From: Solanum dulcamara
Taxonomy: Eukaryota; Streptophyta; Magnoliopsida; Solanales; Solanaceae
DNA: 64,000 nt
Assembly: GCF_947179165.1 (NCBI RefSeq)
Contig: NC_077238.1
Span: forward strand, 83,419,757-83,483,756
Direction of reading: 5' to 3'
Numbering within the stretch: position 1 is the stretch's first letter; each line of letters starts with the position of its first letter. The position numbers and the translations under genes were made by a program. The notes beneath the pieces are model-generated. The model saw nothing but the letters and a program-made list of their open reading frames with translations. It was not told the DNA's origin and searched no databases. Shown here piece by piece: positions 26,881 through 41,400 of this stretch.

Positions 26881-29800
26881 TAGTCATTCCCTAGGTCGTT
26901 ACGGACGCTACTATGGAAGAATACAAGAAAATTCGATGCGGACCCCCGACACCAAAACAATCTGTGGGCTAACACACACGAAAAACTGGTAAAATCACCT
27001 AATTCCTATTGCGTCGCAAATAAAATGATCCTAAACCCCTCTAAAGCGCCGCCGGGGCTACTGGAGTATTCCCCAAGTCGTTACAAATGCTACTCTGGAA
27101 GAAATTCTGTGGGCTAACACAATGAAAAACTGGCAAAATCGCCTAATTCCTATTGCGTCGCCAATAAAATGCTCCTAAACCCCTCTATAGCACCGCCGGG
27201 GCTACTGGAGTCTTTCCCAAGGTCGTTATGGACGCTACTATGGAAGAATACAAGAAAATTTGACCCGGACCCCCGGCACCTAAAAAATCTGTGGGCTAAC
27301 ACACACGAAAAACTGGCAAAATTGCCTAATTTCTATTGCGTCTCCAATAAAATGCTCCTATACCCCTCTAAAGCGCCGCCGGGGCTACTGGAGTCATTCC
27401 CAGGTCGTTACGGACGCTACTATGGAAGAATCCAAGAAAATTTGACCTGGACCCCCATCACCTAAAAAATCCGTGGGCTAACACATACGAAAAACTGGCA
27501 AAATCTCCTAATTCCTATTGTGTTGCCAATAAAATGCTTCTAAACTCCTCTATAGTATCGTCGGGGCTCCTGGAGTTGTTCTCCAGGTCGTTACGGATGC
27601 TACTATGGAAAAAATAAAGAAAATTTGACCCGCACCCCCGGCACCTAAAAAATCCGTGGGCTAACACACACAAAAAACTAGCAAAATCGCCTAATTCCTA
27701 TTGCATAGCCAATAAAATGCTCTTAAACCCCTCTAAAGTGCCGCCGAGGCTACTAGAGTCACTCTCCAGGTCGTTACGGATGCTAATATGGAAGAATCCA
27801 AGAAAATTCGACCCGGACCCCCGTACCTAAAATATCTGTGGGCTAACACACACGAAAAATTGGCAAAATTGCCTAAATCCTATTGCGCCACCAATAAAAT
27901 GCTCCTAAACCCCTCTATAGAGCCGTCGGGGCTACTGCAGTCGTTCCCCAGGTCGTTACAGATGCTATAATGAAAGAAACCAAGAAAATTTGACCCGAAC
28001 CCCCGGCACCTAAAAAATCCGTGGGTTAACACACACGAAAAACTTGCAAAATCTCCTAATTCCTATTGCGTCGCCAATAAAATGCTCCTAAGTCCCTCTA
28101 TAGCACCACCGGGGCTACTAGAGTCATTCCCCAGGTCGTTACGGATGCTACTATGGAAGAATCCAAGAAAATTCGACCCAGACCCCCGACACCTAAAAAA
28201 TCTGTGGGCTAACACACACGAAAAACTGGCAAAATCCCCGAATTCCTATTGTGTCGCCAATAAAATGCTCCTAAACCCCTCTATAGCACCTCCGGGGCTA
28301 CTCGAGTCATTCCCCATGTCGTGACGGACGCTACTATGGAAGAATTCAAGAAAATTTGACACGGCCCCCCAGCACCTAAAATATATGTGGGCTAACACAC
28401 ACGAAAAAGTGGCAAAATTGCTTAATTCCTATTGCGCCGCCAATAAAATGCTCCTAAACCCCTCTAAAGCGTCGCCGGGACTACTGGAGTCGTTTCCCAG
28501 GTCGTTACAGACGCTACTATGGAAGAATCCAAGAAAATTCGACCCGGACCCCCGGCACCTAAAAATTCTGTGGGTTAACACACACGAAAAACTGGCAAAA
28601 TCGCCTAATTCCTATTGCGTCTCCAATAAAATGCTCCTATACCCCTCTATAGCACAGCCGGGGCTACTGGAGTCTTTCCCCAGGTCGTTACGAACGCTAA
28701 TATGGAAGAATCCAAGAAAATTTGACCCGAAGCCCCGGCACCTAAAAAATCCATGGGTTAACACACATGAAAAACTGGAAAAATCGCCTAATTCCTATTA
28801 CGTCGCCAATAAAATGCTCCTAAATCCCTCTATAGCGCCGCCGGGCTACTGGAATCGTTCCCCAAGTCGTTATGGACGCTACTATGGAAGAATCTAAGAA
28901 AATTCGACCTGGACCCTGGCACCTAAAAAATCCGTGGGCTAACACACACGAAAAACTAGCAAAATCGCCTAATTGCTATTGCGTCTCCTATAAAATGCTC
29001 CTATACCCCTCTAAAGCGCCGCCGGGGCTACTGGAGTCGTTCCCCAGGTCGTTACGGACGCTACTATAGAAGAATCCAAGAAAATTCTACCCGGACCCCC
29101 GGCACCTAAAAAATCCGTGGGCTAACACAAACGAAAAACTTGCAAAATCTCCTAATTTATATAACGTCGCCAATAAAATGCTCCTAAATCCATCTATAGC
29201 ACCGCCAGGGCTACTGGAGTCATTCCCCATGTCGTTATTGTTGCTACTATGGAAGAATACAAGAATATTCGACCCAAAACACCAGCACCTAAAAAATCCT
29301 TACGCTAATACATACGAAAAACGAGCAAAATTGCCTAATTCCTATTGTGCCGCTAATAAAATGCTCCTGAACCACTCTAAAGCATCGCCGGGGCTACTGG
29401 AGTTATTCCCCAGGTCGTTACGGACGCTACTATGGAAAAAACCAAGAAACGTTGACCCGAACCCCCGGCACCCAAAAATTCGTGGGCTAACACACACGAA
29501 AAACTGGCAAAATTGCCTAATTTCTATTGCATCGCTAATAAAATACTTCTGAACCCCTCTAAAGCACCGCCGGGGCTACTGGAGTCGTTCCCCAGGTCGT
29601 TACGGATGCTACTATGTAAGAATTCAAGAACATTTGACCTGGACCCCCAACACCTAAAAAATCCGTGGACTAACACACACGAAAAACTAGAAAATCGCCT
29701 AATTCCTATTGCGTCGCCAATAAAATGCTCCTAAACCCCTCTAAAGAGCCGCCAGGGCTACTGGAGTCGTTCCCCAGGTCGTTACGAATGCTACTATAGA

Positions 29801-30242
29801 AGAATCCAAGAAAATTTGACCCGCACCCCCAACACCTAAAAAATCCGTGGACTAACACACACGAAAAGCTATAAAATCGCCTAATTCCTATTGCGTCGCC
29901 AATAAAATGCTCCTAAACCCCTCTAAAGAGTCGCCAGGGCTATTGGAGTCGTTCCCCAGGTCGTTACGGACGCTAATATGGAAGAAATCAAGAAAATTTG
30001 ACCAGGACCCCCGGCACCTAAAGAATCCGTGGGCTAACACACACGAAAAACTGGCAAAATCGCCTAATTTCTATTGCGTCGCTAATAAAATACTTCTAAA
30101 CCCCTCTAAAACGCCGCCGGGGCTGCTGGAGTCGATCCCCAGGTCGTTACGGACGCTACTATGTAAGAATTCAAGAAAAGTTGACCCGGACCCCCAACAC
30201 CTAAAAAATTCATGGGCTAACACACACGAAAAACTAGAAAAT

Positions 30243-31384
30243 TGCCTAATTCCTATTGCGTCGCCAATAAAATGCTCCTAAACCCCTCTAAAGAGCCGCC
30301 AGGGCTACTGGAGTCATTCCCCAGGTCGTTACGAATGCTACAATGGAAGAATCCAAGAAAATTTGACCCGCACCCCCAACACCTAAAACATTTGTGGACT
30401 AACACACACGAAAAACTAGAAAATCGCCTAATTCCTATTGCGTCGCCAATATAATGCTCCTAAACTCCTCTAAAGAGCCGCCAGGGCTACTGGAGTCGTT
30501 CCCCAGGTCGTTACGGACGCTACTATGGAAGAATCCAAGAAAATTTGAACCGGACCCCCGGCACCTACAGAATCCGTGGGCTAACACACACGAAAAACTG
30601 GCAAAATCGCCTAATTCATATTGCGTTGCTAATAAAATACTTCTAAACCCCTATAAAGCACCGCTGGGGCTACTGGAGTCGTTCCCTAGGTCGTGAAGGA
30701 TGCTACGATGTAAGAATCCAAGAAAATTTGACCCGGACCCCCGGCTGCTAAAAAATTCGTGGGCTAACACACATGAAAAACTGGCAAAATCGCCTAATTC
30801 CTATTGCGTCGCCAATAAAATGCTCCTAAACCCCTCTAAAGAGCCGCCAGGGCTACTGGAGTCATTCCCCAGGTCGTTACGAATGCTACAATGGAAGAAT
30901 CCAAGAAAATTTGACCCGCACCCCCAACACCTAAAACATTTGTGGACTAACACACACGAAAAACTAGAAAATCGCCTAATTCCTATTGCGTCGCCAATAT
31001 AATGCTCCTAAACTCCTCTAAAGAGCCGCCAGGGCTACTGGAGTCGTTCCCCAGGTCGTTACGGACGCTACTATGGAAGAATCCAAGAAAATTTGAACCG
31101 GACCCCCGGCACCTACAGAATCCGTGGGCTAACACACACGAAAAACTGGCAAAATCGCCTAATTCATATTGCGTTGCTAATAAAATACTTCTAAACCCCT
31201 ATAAAGCACCGCTGGGGCTACTGGAGTCGTTCCCTAGGTCGTGAAGGATGCTACGATGTAAGAATCCAAGAAAATTTGACCCGGACCCCCGGCTGCTAAA
31301 AAATTCGTGGGCTAACACACATGAAAAACTGGCAAAATCGCCTAATTCCTATTGCGTCGCCAATAAAATGCTCCTAAACCCCTC
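30243..31384 (+). repeat. 548-bp near-perfect tandem duplication (3-mer)
   Basis: The sequence from about 30243 recurs at an offset of exactly 548 bp (three monomers minus one base). I could not find a mismatch over the stretches I compared, including the unusual AATATAATGCTCC, CACCTACAGAATCCG and GTCGTGAAGGATGC variants. Identity ends near 30836/31384, where one copy continues with CTAAAGAGCC and the other with CTATAGCGCC. This is among the youngest exchange events in the window. Confidence 0.88.
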
Positions 31385-32639
31385 TATAGCGCCGCCTGGG
31401 CTACTGGAGTCATTCCCCAGGTAGTTATGGATGCTACTACGGAAGAAATCAAGAAAATTCAAACCGCACCCCTGGCACTTAAAAAATCCGTGGGCTAACA
31501 CACACAAAAAACTTGCAAAATCGCCTAATCCCTATTGCGTCGCCAATAAAATGCTCCTGAACCCCTCTAAAGTGCCGCCGGGGCTACTGGAGTCGTTCCC
31601 CAGGTTGTTACAAACGCTACTATAGAATAATCCAAGAAAATTTGACCCGAACCCCCGGCACCTAAAAATTCTGTGGGCTAACACACACGAAAAACTGGCA
31701 AAATTGCCTAATTGCTATTGCGTCGCCAATAAAATACTTCTAAACCCCTCTATAGCACCTCCGGAGCTACTGGAGTCGTTTCCCAGGTCGTTATGGATGC
31801 TACTATAGAATAATCCAAAAATATTTGACCCGGACCCCCGGCACCTAAAATATCTGTGGGCTAACACACACGAAAAAGTGGCAAAATTGCTTAATTCCTA
31901 TTGCGCCGCCAATAAAATGCTCCTAAACCCCTCTAAAGCGCTGCTGGGACTACTGGGGTCGTTTCCCAGGTCGTTACGGATGCTAATATGGAAGAATCCA
32001 AGAAAATTTGACCCGAACCCCCGGCACGTAAAAAATCCCTAGGCTAACACATACGAAAAACTTGCAAAATCGCCTAATTCCTATTGCATCTCAAATAAAA
32101 TGCTCCTAAATCCCTCTAAAGCGCCACCTGGGCTACTGGAGTCATTCCCCAGGTAGTTACGGATGCTACTATGGAAGAAATCAAGAAAATTCAAACCGCA
32201 CCCCTGGCACTTAAAAAATCAGTGGGCTAACACACACAAAAAACTTGCAAAATCGCCTAATCCCTATTGCGTCGCCAATAAAATGCTCCTGAACCCCTCT
32301 AAAGTGCCGCCGGGGCTACTGGAGTCGTTCCCCAGGTTGTTACGAACGCTACTATGGAAGAATCCAAGAAAATTTGACCCGAACCCCCGGCACCTAAAAA
32401 TTCTGTGGGCTAACACACACGAAAAACTGGCAAAATTGCCTAATTCCTATTTCGTCGCTAATAAAATACTCCTAAACCCCTCTATAGCACCTCCGAGGCT
32501 ACTGGAGTCGTTTCCCAGGTCGTTATGGACGCTAGCACCTCTGGGGCTACTGGAGTCATTCCCCAGATAGTTACGGACGCTACTATAGAATAATCCAAGA
32601 AAATTTGACTCGGACACCCGGCACCTAAAATATCCGTGG

Positions 32640-35600
32640 GCTAACACACACGAAAAACTGGAAAAATCTCCTAATTCCTATTGCGTCGCCAATAAAATGC
32701 TCCTAAATCACTCTATAGCACCGCCAGGGCTACTGTAGTCGTTCCCCAGGTCATTACGGACACTACTATGGAAGAATTCAAGAAAATTTCACCCGGCCCC
32801 CCGGCACCTAAAAAATCTGTGGTCTAACACACACGAAAAACTAGAAAAATCTCATAATTCCTATTGCGTCGCCAATAAAATGCTCCTAAATCTCTCTATA
32901 GCACCACCAGGGCTACTGGAGTCGTTCCCCAGGTCGTTACGGACACTACTATGGAAGAATTCAAGAAAATTCGACCCGGACCCCCGGCACCTAAAAAATC
33001 CTTACGCTAATACACACGAAAAACTCGCAAAATTGCCTAATTTCTATTGCACCGCCAATAAAATACTCCTGAACCACTCTAAAGCATCGCCGGGGCTACA
33101 GGAGTCGTTCCCCAGGTCGTTACGGACGCTACTATGGAAAAATCCAAGAAAATTTGACCCGAACCCCGGTACCCTAAAAATTCAGTGGGCTAACAAACAC
33201 GAAAAACTGGCAAAATCGCCTAATTCCCATTGCGTCGCCAATAAAATGCTCCTACACCCCTCTATAGCACCACCGGGGCTACTAGAGTCTTTCCCCAGGT
33301 CGTTACGGTTGCTACTATTGAAGAATTCAAGAAAATTCGACACGGACCCCTGACACATAAAATATCTGTGGGCTAACACATACGTAAAACTGGAAAAATT
33401 ACCTAATTCCTATTGCGTCTCTAATAAAATGATCCTAAACCCCTCTAAAGCACCGCCGGGGCTACTCGACTCGTTACCCAGGTCGTTACGGATGCTATTA
33501 TGGAAGAATCCAAGAAAATTTGACCCAGACCCCCGGCACCTAAAATATCCGTGGGCTAACACATACGAAAAACTGGCAAAATCGCCTAATTCCTATTGCA
33601 TCTCCAATAAAATGCTCCTATACCCCTCTAAAGCGCCGTCGGGGATACTAGAGTCGTTCCCCAGGTCGTTACGGACGCTACAATGGAAGAATCCAAGAAA
33701 TTTTGACCTGGACCCCCGACACCTAAAAAATTCGTGCGCTAACACACACGAAAAACTGGCAAAATCTCCTAATTCCTATTGTGTCGCCAATAAAATGCTC
33801 CTAAACCCCTCTATAGCACCGTCGGGGCTACTGGAGTCGTTCTCCAGGTCGTTACGGACGCTACTATGGAAGAAATCAAGAAAATTCGTCCCGCACCCCT
33901 GGCACCTAAAAAATCTGTGGGCTAACACACATGAAAAACTGGCAAAATTGCTTAATTCCTATTGCGCCGCCAATAAAATGCTCCTAAACCTCTCTATTGC
34001 ACCGCCGGGGCTACTGGAGTCATTCTCCAGGTCGTTACGGATGCTACTATGGAAAAATCCAAGAAATTTTGACCCAAACCCCCGGCACCTAAAATATCCG
34101 TGGGCTAACACACACGAAAACCTGGAAAAATCTCCTAATTCCTATTGCGTCGCCAATAAAATGCTCCTAAATCACTCTATAGCACCGCCAGGGCTACTGT
34201 AGTCGTTCCCTAGGTCATTACGGACACTACTATGGAAGAATTCAAGAAAATTTCACCCGGCCCCCCGGCACCTAAAAAATCTGTGGTCTAACACACACGA
34301 AAAACTAGAAAAATCACATAATTCCTATTGCGTCGCCAATAAATTGCTCCTAAATCTCTCTATAGCACCACCAGGGCTACTGGAGTCGTTCCCCAGGTCG
34401 TTACGGACACTACTATGGAAGAATTCAAGAAAATTCGACCCGGACCCCCGGCACCTAAAAAATCCTTACGCTAATACACACGAAAAACTCGCAAAATTGC
34501 CTAATTTCTATTGCACCGCCAATAAAATACTCCTGAACCACTCTAAAGCATCGCCGGGGCTACTGGAGTCGTTCCCCAGGTCGTTACGGACGCTACTATG
34601 GAAAAATCCAAGAAAATTTGACCCGAACCCCGGCACCCTAAAAATTCAGTGGGCTAACAAACACGAAAAACTGGCAAAATCGCCTAATTCCCATTGCATC
34701 GCCAATAAAATGCTCCTAAACCCCTCTATAGCACCGCCGGGGCTACTAGAGTCTTTCCCCAGGTCATTACGGTTGCTACTATTGAAGAATTCAAGAAAAT
34801 TCGACACGGACCCCTGACACATAAAATATCTGTGGGCTAACACATACGAAAAACTGGAAAAATTACCTAATTCCTATTGCGTCTCTAATAAAATGATCCT
34901 AAACCCCTCTAAAGCACCGCCGGGGCTACTGGACTCGTTACCCAGGTCGTTACGGATGCTACTATGGAAGAATCCAAGAAAATTTGACCCAGACCCCCGG
35001 CACCTAAAATATCCGTGGGCTAACACATACGAAAAACTGGCAAAATCGCCTAATTCCTATTGCATCTCCAATAAAATGCTCCGATACCCCTCTAAAGCGC
35101 CGTCGGGGATACTAGAGTCGTTCCCCAGGTCGTTACGGATGCTACAATGGAAGAATCCAAGAAATTTTGACCTGGACCCCCGACACCTAAAAAATCCGTG
35201 CGCTAACACACACGAAAAACTGGCAAAATCTCCTAATTCCTATTGCGTCGCTAATAAAATGCTCCTAAACCCCTCTATAGCACCGTCGGGGCTACTGGAG
35301 TCGTTCTCCAAGTCGTTACGGACGCTACTATGGAAGAAATCAAGAAAATTCGTCCCGCACCCCCGGCACCTAAAAAATCTGTGGGCTAACACACATGAAA
35401 AACTGGCAAAATTGCTTAATTCCTATTGCGCCGCCAATAAAATGCTCCTAAACCTCTCTATTGCACCGCCGGGGCTACTGGAGTCATTCTCCAGGTCGTT
35501 ACGGATGCTACTACGGAAAAATCCAAGATATTTTGACCCAAACCCCCGACACCTAAAAAATCTGTGGGCTAACACACACAAAAAACTAGCAAAATCCCAT

Positions 35601-38420
35601 AATTCCTATTGCGTCGCTAATAAAATGCTACTAAACCCCTCTATAGCACCTCTGGGCTACTGGAGTCATTCCCCAGGTAGTTACGGACGCTATTATGGAA
35701 GAATCCAAGAAAATTTGACCCAGACCCCCGGCACCTAAAATATCCGTGGGCTAACACACACGAAAAATTGGAAAAATCTCCTAATTCCTATTGCGTCGCA
35801 AATAAAATGCTCCTAAATCTCTCTATAGCACCGCCAGGGCTACTAGAGTCGTTGCCCATGTCGTTACAGATGCTACTATGGAAGAATCCAAGAAAATTCG
35901 ACCCGGACCCAGGTACCTAAAAAATCCTTACGCTAATACACACGAAAAACTGGCAAAATTGCCTAATTCCTATTGCGTCGCCAATAAAATGCTCCTGAAC
36001 CACTCTAAAGCACCACCGGGGCTACTGGATTCGTTCCCCAGGTCGTTATAGACGCTACTATGGAAGAATCCAAAAAAATTCGACCCGGACCCTCGGCACC
36101 TAAAAAATCCTTACGCTAATACACACGAAAAACTGGCAAAATTGCCTAATTTCTATTGCGCCGCCAATAAAATGCTCCTGACCCACTCTAAAGCACCACT
36201 GGGGCTACTGGAGTCGTTCCCCAGGTCGTTACGGACGCTACTATGGAAAAATCCAAGAAAATTTGAGCCGAACCCCGGCACCCAAAAAATTCGTGGGTTA
36301 CCACACATGAAAAACTAGCAAAATCTCCTAATTCCTATTGCGTCGCTAATAAAATGCTCCTAAACCCCTCTATAGCACCTCTGGGGCTATTGGAGTCATT
36401 CCCCAGGTAGTAACAGACTCTACTATGGAAGAATCCAAGAAAATTTGACCCAGACTCCCGGCACCAAAAATATCCGTGGGCTAACACACACGAAAAACTA
36501 GCAAAATTGCCTAATTCCTACTGCGTCGCCAATAAAATGCTCCTAAGCCTCTCTAAAGTGCCGCCGGGGCTACTGTAGTCATTCCCCAGGTCGTTACGGA
36601 CGCTACTATGGAAAAATCCAAGAAATTTTGACCCAGACCCCCGGCACCTAAAAAATCCATGGGCTAACACACACGAAAAACTGGCAAAATCGCCTAATTC
36701 CTATTGTGTCGCCAATAAAATGCTACTAAACCCCTCTATAGCACCTGTGGGGCTACTGGAGTCGTTCCCCAGATAGTTACGGACGCTACTATAGAATAAT
36801 CCAAGAAAATTTGACTCGGACACCCGGCACCTAAAATATCCGTGGGCTAACACACACGAAAAACTGGAAAAATCTCCTAATTCCTATTGCGTCGCCAATA
36901 AAATGCTCCTAAATCACTCTATAGCACCGCCAAGGCTACTGTAGTCGTTCCCTAGGTCATTACGGACACTACTATGGAAGAATTCAAGAAAATTTCACCC
37001 GGCCCCCCGGCACCTAAAAAATCTGTGGTCTAACACACACGAAAAACTAGAAAAATCTCATAATTCCTATTGCGTCGCCAATAAAATGCTCCTAAATCCC
37101 TCTATAGCACCACCAGGGCTACTGGAGTCGTTCCCCAGGTCGTTACGGACACTACTATGGAAGAATTCAAGAAAATTCGACCCGGACCCCCGGCACCTAA
37201 AAAATCCTTACGCTAATACACACGAAAAACTCGCAAAATTGCCTAATTTCTATTGCACCGCCAATAAAATACTCCTGAACCACTCTAAAGCATCGCCGGG
37301 GCTACTGGAGTCGTTCCCCAGGTCGTTACGGACGCTACTATGAAAAAATCCAAGAAAATTTGACCCGAACCCCGGCACCCTAAAAATTCAGTGGGCTAAC
37401 AAATACGAAAAACTGGCAAAATCGCCTAATTCCCATTGCGTCGCCAATAAAATGCTCCTAAACCCCTCTATAGCACCGCCGGGGCTACTAGAGTCTTTCC
37501 CCAGGTCGTTACGGTTGCTACTATTGAAGAATTCAATAAAATTCGACACGGACCCCTGACACATAAAATATCTGTGGGCTAACACATACGAAAAAATGGA
37601 AAAATTACCTAATTCCTATTGCGTCTCTAATAAAATGATCCTAAACCCCTCTAAAGCACCGCCGGGGCTACTAGACTCGTTACCCAGGTCTTTACGGATG
37701 CTACTATGGAAGAATCCAAGAAAATTTGACCAGACCCCCGGCACCTAAAATATCTGTGGGCTAACACATACGAAAAACTGGCAAAATCGCCTAAATCCTA
37801 TTGCATCTCCAATAAAATGCTCCTATACCCCTCTAAAGCGCCGTCGGGGATACTAGAGTCGTTCCCCAGGTCGTTACGGACGCTACAATGGAAGAATCCA
37901 AGAAATTTTGACCTGGACCCCCGACACCTAAAAAATCCGTGCGCTAACACACACGAAAAACTGGCAAAATCTCCTAATTCCTATTGCGTCGCTAATAAAA
38001 TGCTCCTAAACCCCTCTATAGCACCGTCGGGGATACTGGAGTCGTTCTCCAGGTCGTTACGGACGCTACTATGGAAGAAATCAAGAAAATTCGTCCCGCA
38101 CCCCCGGCACCTAAAAAATCTGTGGGCTAACACACATGAAAAACTGGCAAAATTGCTTAATTCCTATTGCGCCGCCAATAAAATACTCCTAAACCTCTCT
38201 ATTGCACCGCCGGGGCTATTGGAGTCATTCTCCAGGTCGTTACGGATGCTACTACGGAAAAATCCAAGAAATTTTGACCCAAACCCCCGACACCTAAAAA
38301 ATCTGTGGGCTAACACACACAAAAAACTAGCAAAATCCCATAATTCCTATTGCGTCGCTAATAAAATGCTACTAAACCCCTCTATAGCACCTCTGGGGCT
38401 ACTGGAGTCATTCCCCAGGT
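32640..38420 (+). repeat. Nested higher-order repeats D, 1464 bp and 2742 bp
   Basis: A marker monomer AAATCACTCTATAGCACCG occurs at 32705, 34169 and 36911. The first spacing is 1464 bp, exactly eight 183-bp monomers; the second is 2742 bp, fifteen monomers minus three bases. Long stretches keep the same variant order: about 32880-34200 matches 34344-35660 and, in large part, 37086-38420. Other markers are the TTCAGTGGGCTAACAAA variant and the CACATAAAATATCTG variant. The shared blocks are very similar, indicating young amplification. Confidence 0.85.
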
Positions 38421-41400
38421 AGTTACGGACGCTACTATGGAAGAATCCAAGAAAATTTGACCCGGACCCCCGGCACCTAAAATATCCGTGGGCTAACACA
38501 CACGAAAAATTGGAAAAATCTCCTAATTCCTATTGCGTCGCAAATAAAATGCTCCTAAATCTCTCTATAGCACCGCCAGGGCTACTGGAGTCGTTGCCCA
38601 TGTCGTTACAGATGCTACTATGGAAGAATCCAAGAAAATTCGACCCGGACCCCAGGCACCTAAAAAATCCTTACGCTAATACACACGAAAAACTGGCAAA
38701 ATTGCCTAATTCCTATTGCGTCGCCAATAAAATGCTCCTAAACCACTCTAAAGCACCACCGGGGCTACTGGATTCGTTCCCCAGGTCGTTATAGACGCTA
38801 CTATGGAAGAATCCAAGAAAATTCGACCCGGACCCTCGGCACCTAAAAAATCCTTACGCTAATACACACGAAAAACTGGCAAAATTGCCTAATTTCTATT
38901 GCGCTGCCAATAAAATGCTCCTGACCCACTCTAAAGCATCGCTGGGGCTACTGGAGTCGTTCCCCAGGTCGTTACGGACGCTTCTATGGAAAAATCCAAG
39001 AAAATTTGACCCGAACCCCGGCACCCAAAAAATTCGTGGGTTACCACACATGAAAAACTAGCAAAATCTCCTAATTCCTATTGCGTCGCTAATAAAATGC
39101 TCCTAAACCCCTCTATGGCACCTCTGGGGCTATTGGAGTCATTCCCCAGGTAGTAACGGACTCTACTATGGAAGAATCAAGGAAAATTTGACCCAGACTC
39201 CCGGCACCAAAAATATCCGTGGGCTAACACACACGAAAAACTAGCAAAATTGCCTAATTCCTACTGCGTCGCCAATAAAATGCTCCTAAGCCTCTCTAAA
39301 GTGCCGCCGGGGCTACTGTAGTCATTCCCCAGGTCGTTACGGACGCTACTATGGAAGAATGGAAGAAAATTCGACCCAGACCCCCGGCACCTAAAAAATC
39401 CATGGGCTAACACACACGAAAAACTGGCAAAATCGCCTAATTCCTATTGCGTCGCCAATAAAATGCTCATAAACCCCTCTATAGCGCCGTCGGGGCTATT
39501 GGAGTCGTTCCCCAGGTCGTTACGGACGCTACTGTGGAAGAATCAGAGAAAATTTGACCCGGACCCCCGGCACCTAAAAAATCTGTGGGCTATTACACAC
39601 GAAAAACTGGCAAAATCGCCTAATTGCTATTGCATCGCTAATAAAATACTTCGAAACCCCTCTAAAGCACCGTCGGGGCTACTGGAGTCGTTCCCCAGGT
39701 CGTTACGGACGCTACTATGTAAGAATCCAAGCAAATTTGACCCGTACCCCCGACATCCAAAAAATCTGTGGGCTAACACAATGAAAAACTGGCAAAATCG
39801 CCTAATTCCTATTGCGTCGCCAATAAAATGCTCCTAAACCCCTCTATAGCGCCGCCGAGTCTACTGGAGTCGTTCCCTAGGTCGTTATGGAAGCTACAAA
39901 TGGAAGAATCCAAGAAATTTAGACACGGCTCCCGGCACGTATAAAATATCTGGGCTAACACAAACTAAAAACTGGCAAAATTGCCTAATTCCTATTGCGT
40001 ATCAAATAAAATGCTCCTATACGCCTCTAAAGCGCTATCGGGGCTACAGGAATCATTCCCCAGGTCGTTACGGATGCTACTATGGAAGAAATCAAGAAAA
40101 TTCAACCCGCACCCCTGGCACCTAAAAACTCTGTTGGCTAACATACACAAAAAACTTGCAAAATCGCCTAATTTCTACTGGAGTCGTTCCCCAGGTCGTT
40201 ACGGATGCTACTGTGAAGAATCCAAGAAAATTTGACTCGAACCCCCGGCACCTAAAAAATCTGTGGGTACACACATGAAAAACTGGCAAAATCGCCTAAT
40301 TCCTATTGCGTCACGAATAAAATGCTCCTAAACCTCTCTATAGCACCGCCGGGGCTACTGGAGTCGTTCCCAGGTCATTACGGATGCTACTATGGAAGAA
40401 TCCAAGAAAATTCGACTCGGACCCCCAGCACCTAAAAAATCCGTGGGCTAACACACACGAAAAACTAGCAAAATCGCCTAATTCCTATTGCGTCGCCAAT
40501 AAAATGCTCCTAAACCCCTCTAAAGTGCCGCCGGGGCTACTGTAGTCGTTTCCCAGGTCGTTACGGATGCTACTATGGAAGAATTCAAGAAAATTTGACC
40601 CGGACCCCCTTCACCTAAAAAATTTGTGGGCTAACACACACAAAAAACTTGCAAAATCGCCTAATCCTATTGCGTCGCCAATAAAATGCTCCTGAACCAC
40701 TCTAAGGCACCGCCGGGGCTACTAGAGTCGTTCCCCAGGTGGTTACAGATGCTACTGTGCAAGAATCCAAGAAAATTTAACCCGTACCCCATACACCTAA
40801 AAAATCTGTGGGCTAACACACACGAAAAACTGGCAAAATTGCATAATTCCTATTGTGTCGCCAATAAAATGCTCCTAAACCCCTCTATAGCATCGCCGGG
40901 GCTATTGGAGTCGTTCCCCAGGTCATTACGGACACTACTATGGAAGAATCCAAGACAATTTGACCCGCACCCCTGGCACCCAAAAAATTCGTGGGCTAAC
41001 ACACACGAAAAACTGGCAAAATCGCCTAATTTCTATTGTGTTGCAATTAAAATGCTCCTAAACCCCTCTATAGCGCCGTCGGGACTACTGGAGTCGTTCC
41101 CCAGGTCGTTACGGATGCTACTATAGAAGAATCCAAGAAAATTCGACCCGGACCCCTGGCATCTAAAAAATCCGTCGCTAACACACACGAAAAAATGGCA
41201 AAATCGCCTAATTCCTATTGCGTCGCTAATAAAATGCTACTAAACCCATCTATAGCGACGTCGGGGCTATTGGAGTCGTTACCCAGGTCATTACAGATGC
41301 TAATATTGAAGAATCCAAGAAAATTTCACCCGGCCCCCCGGCACCTAAAAAATCCGTGGGCTAACACACACGAAAAAACTGGAAAAATCTCCTAATTCCT

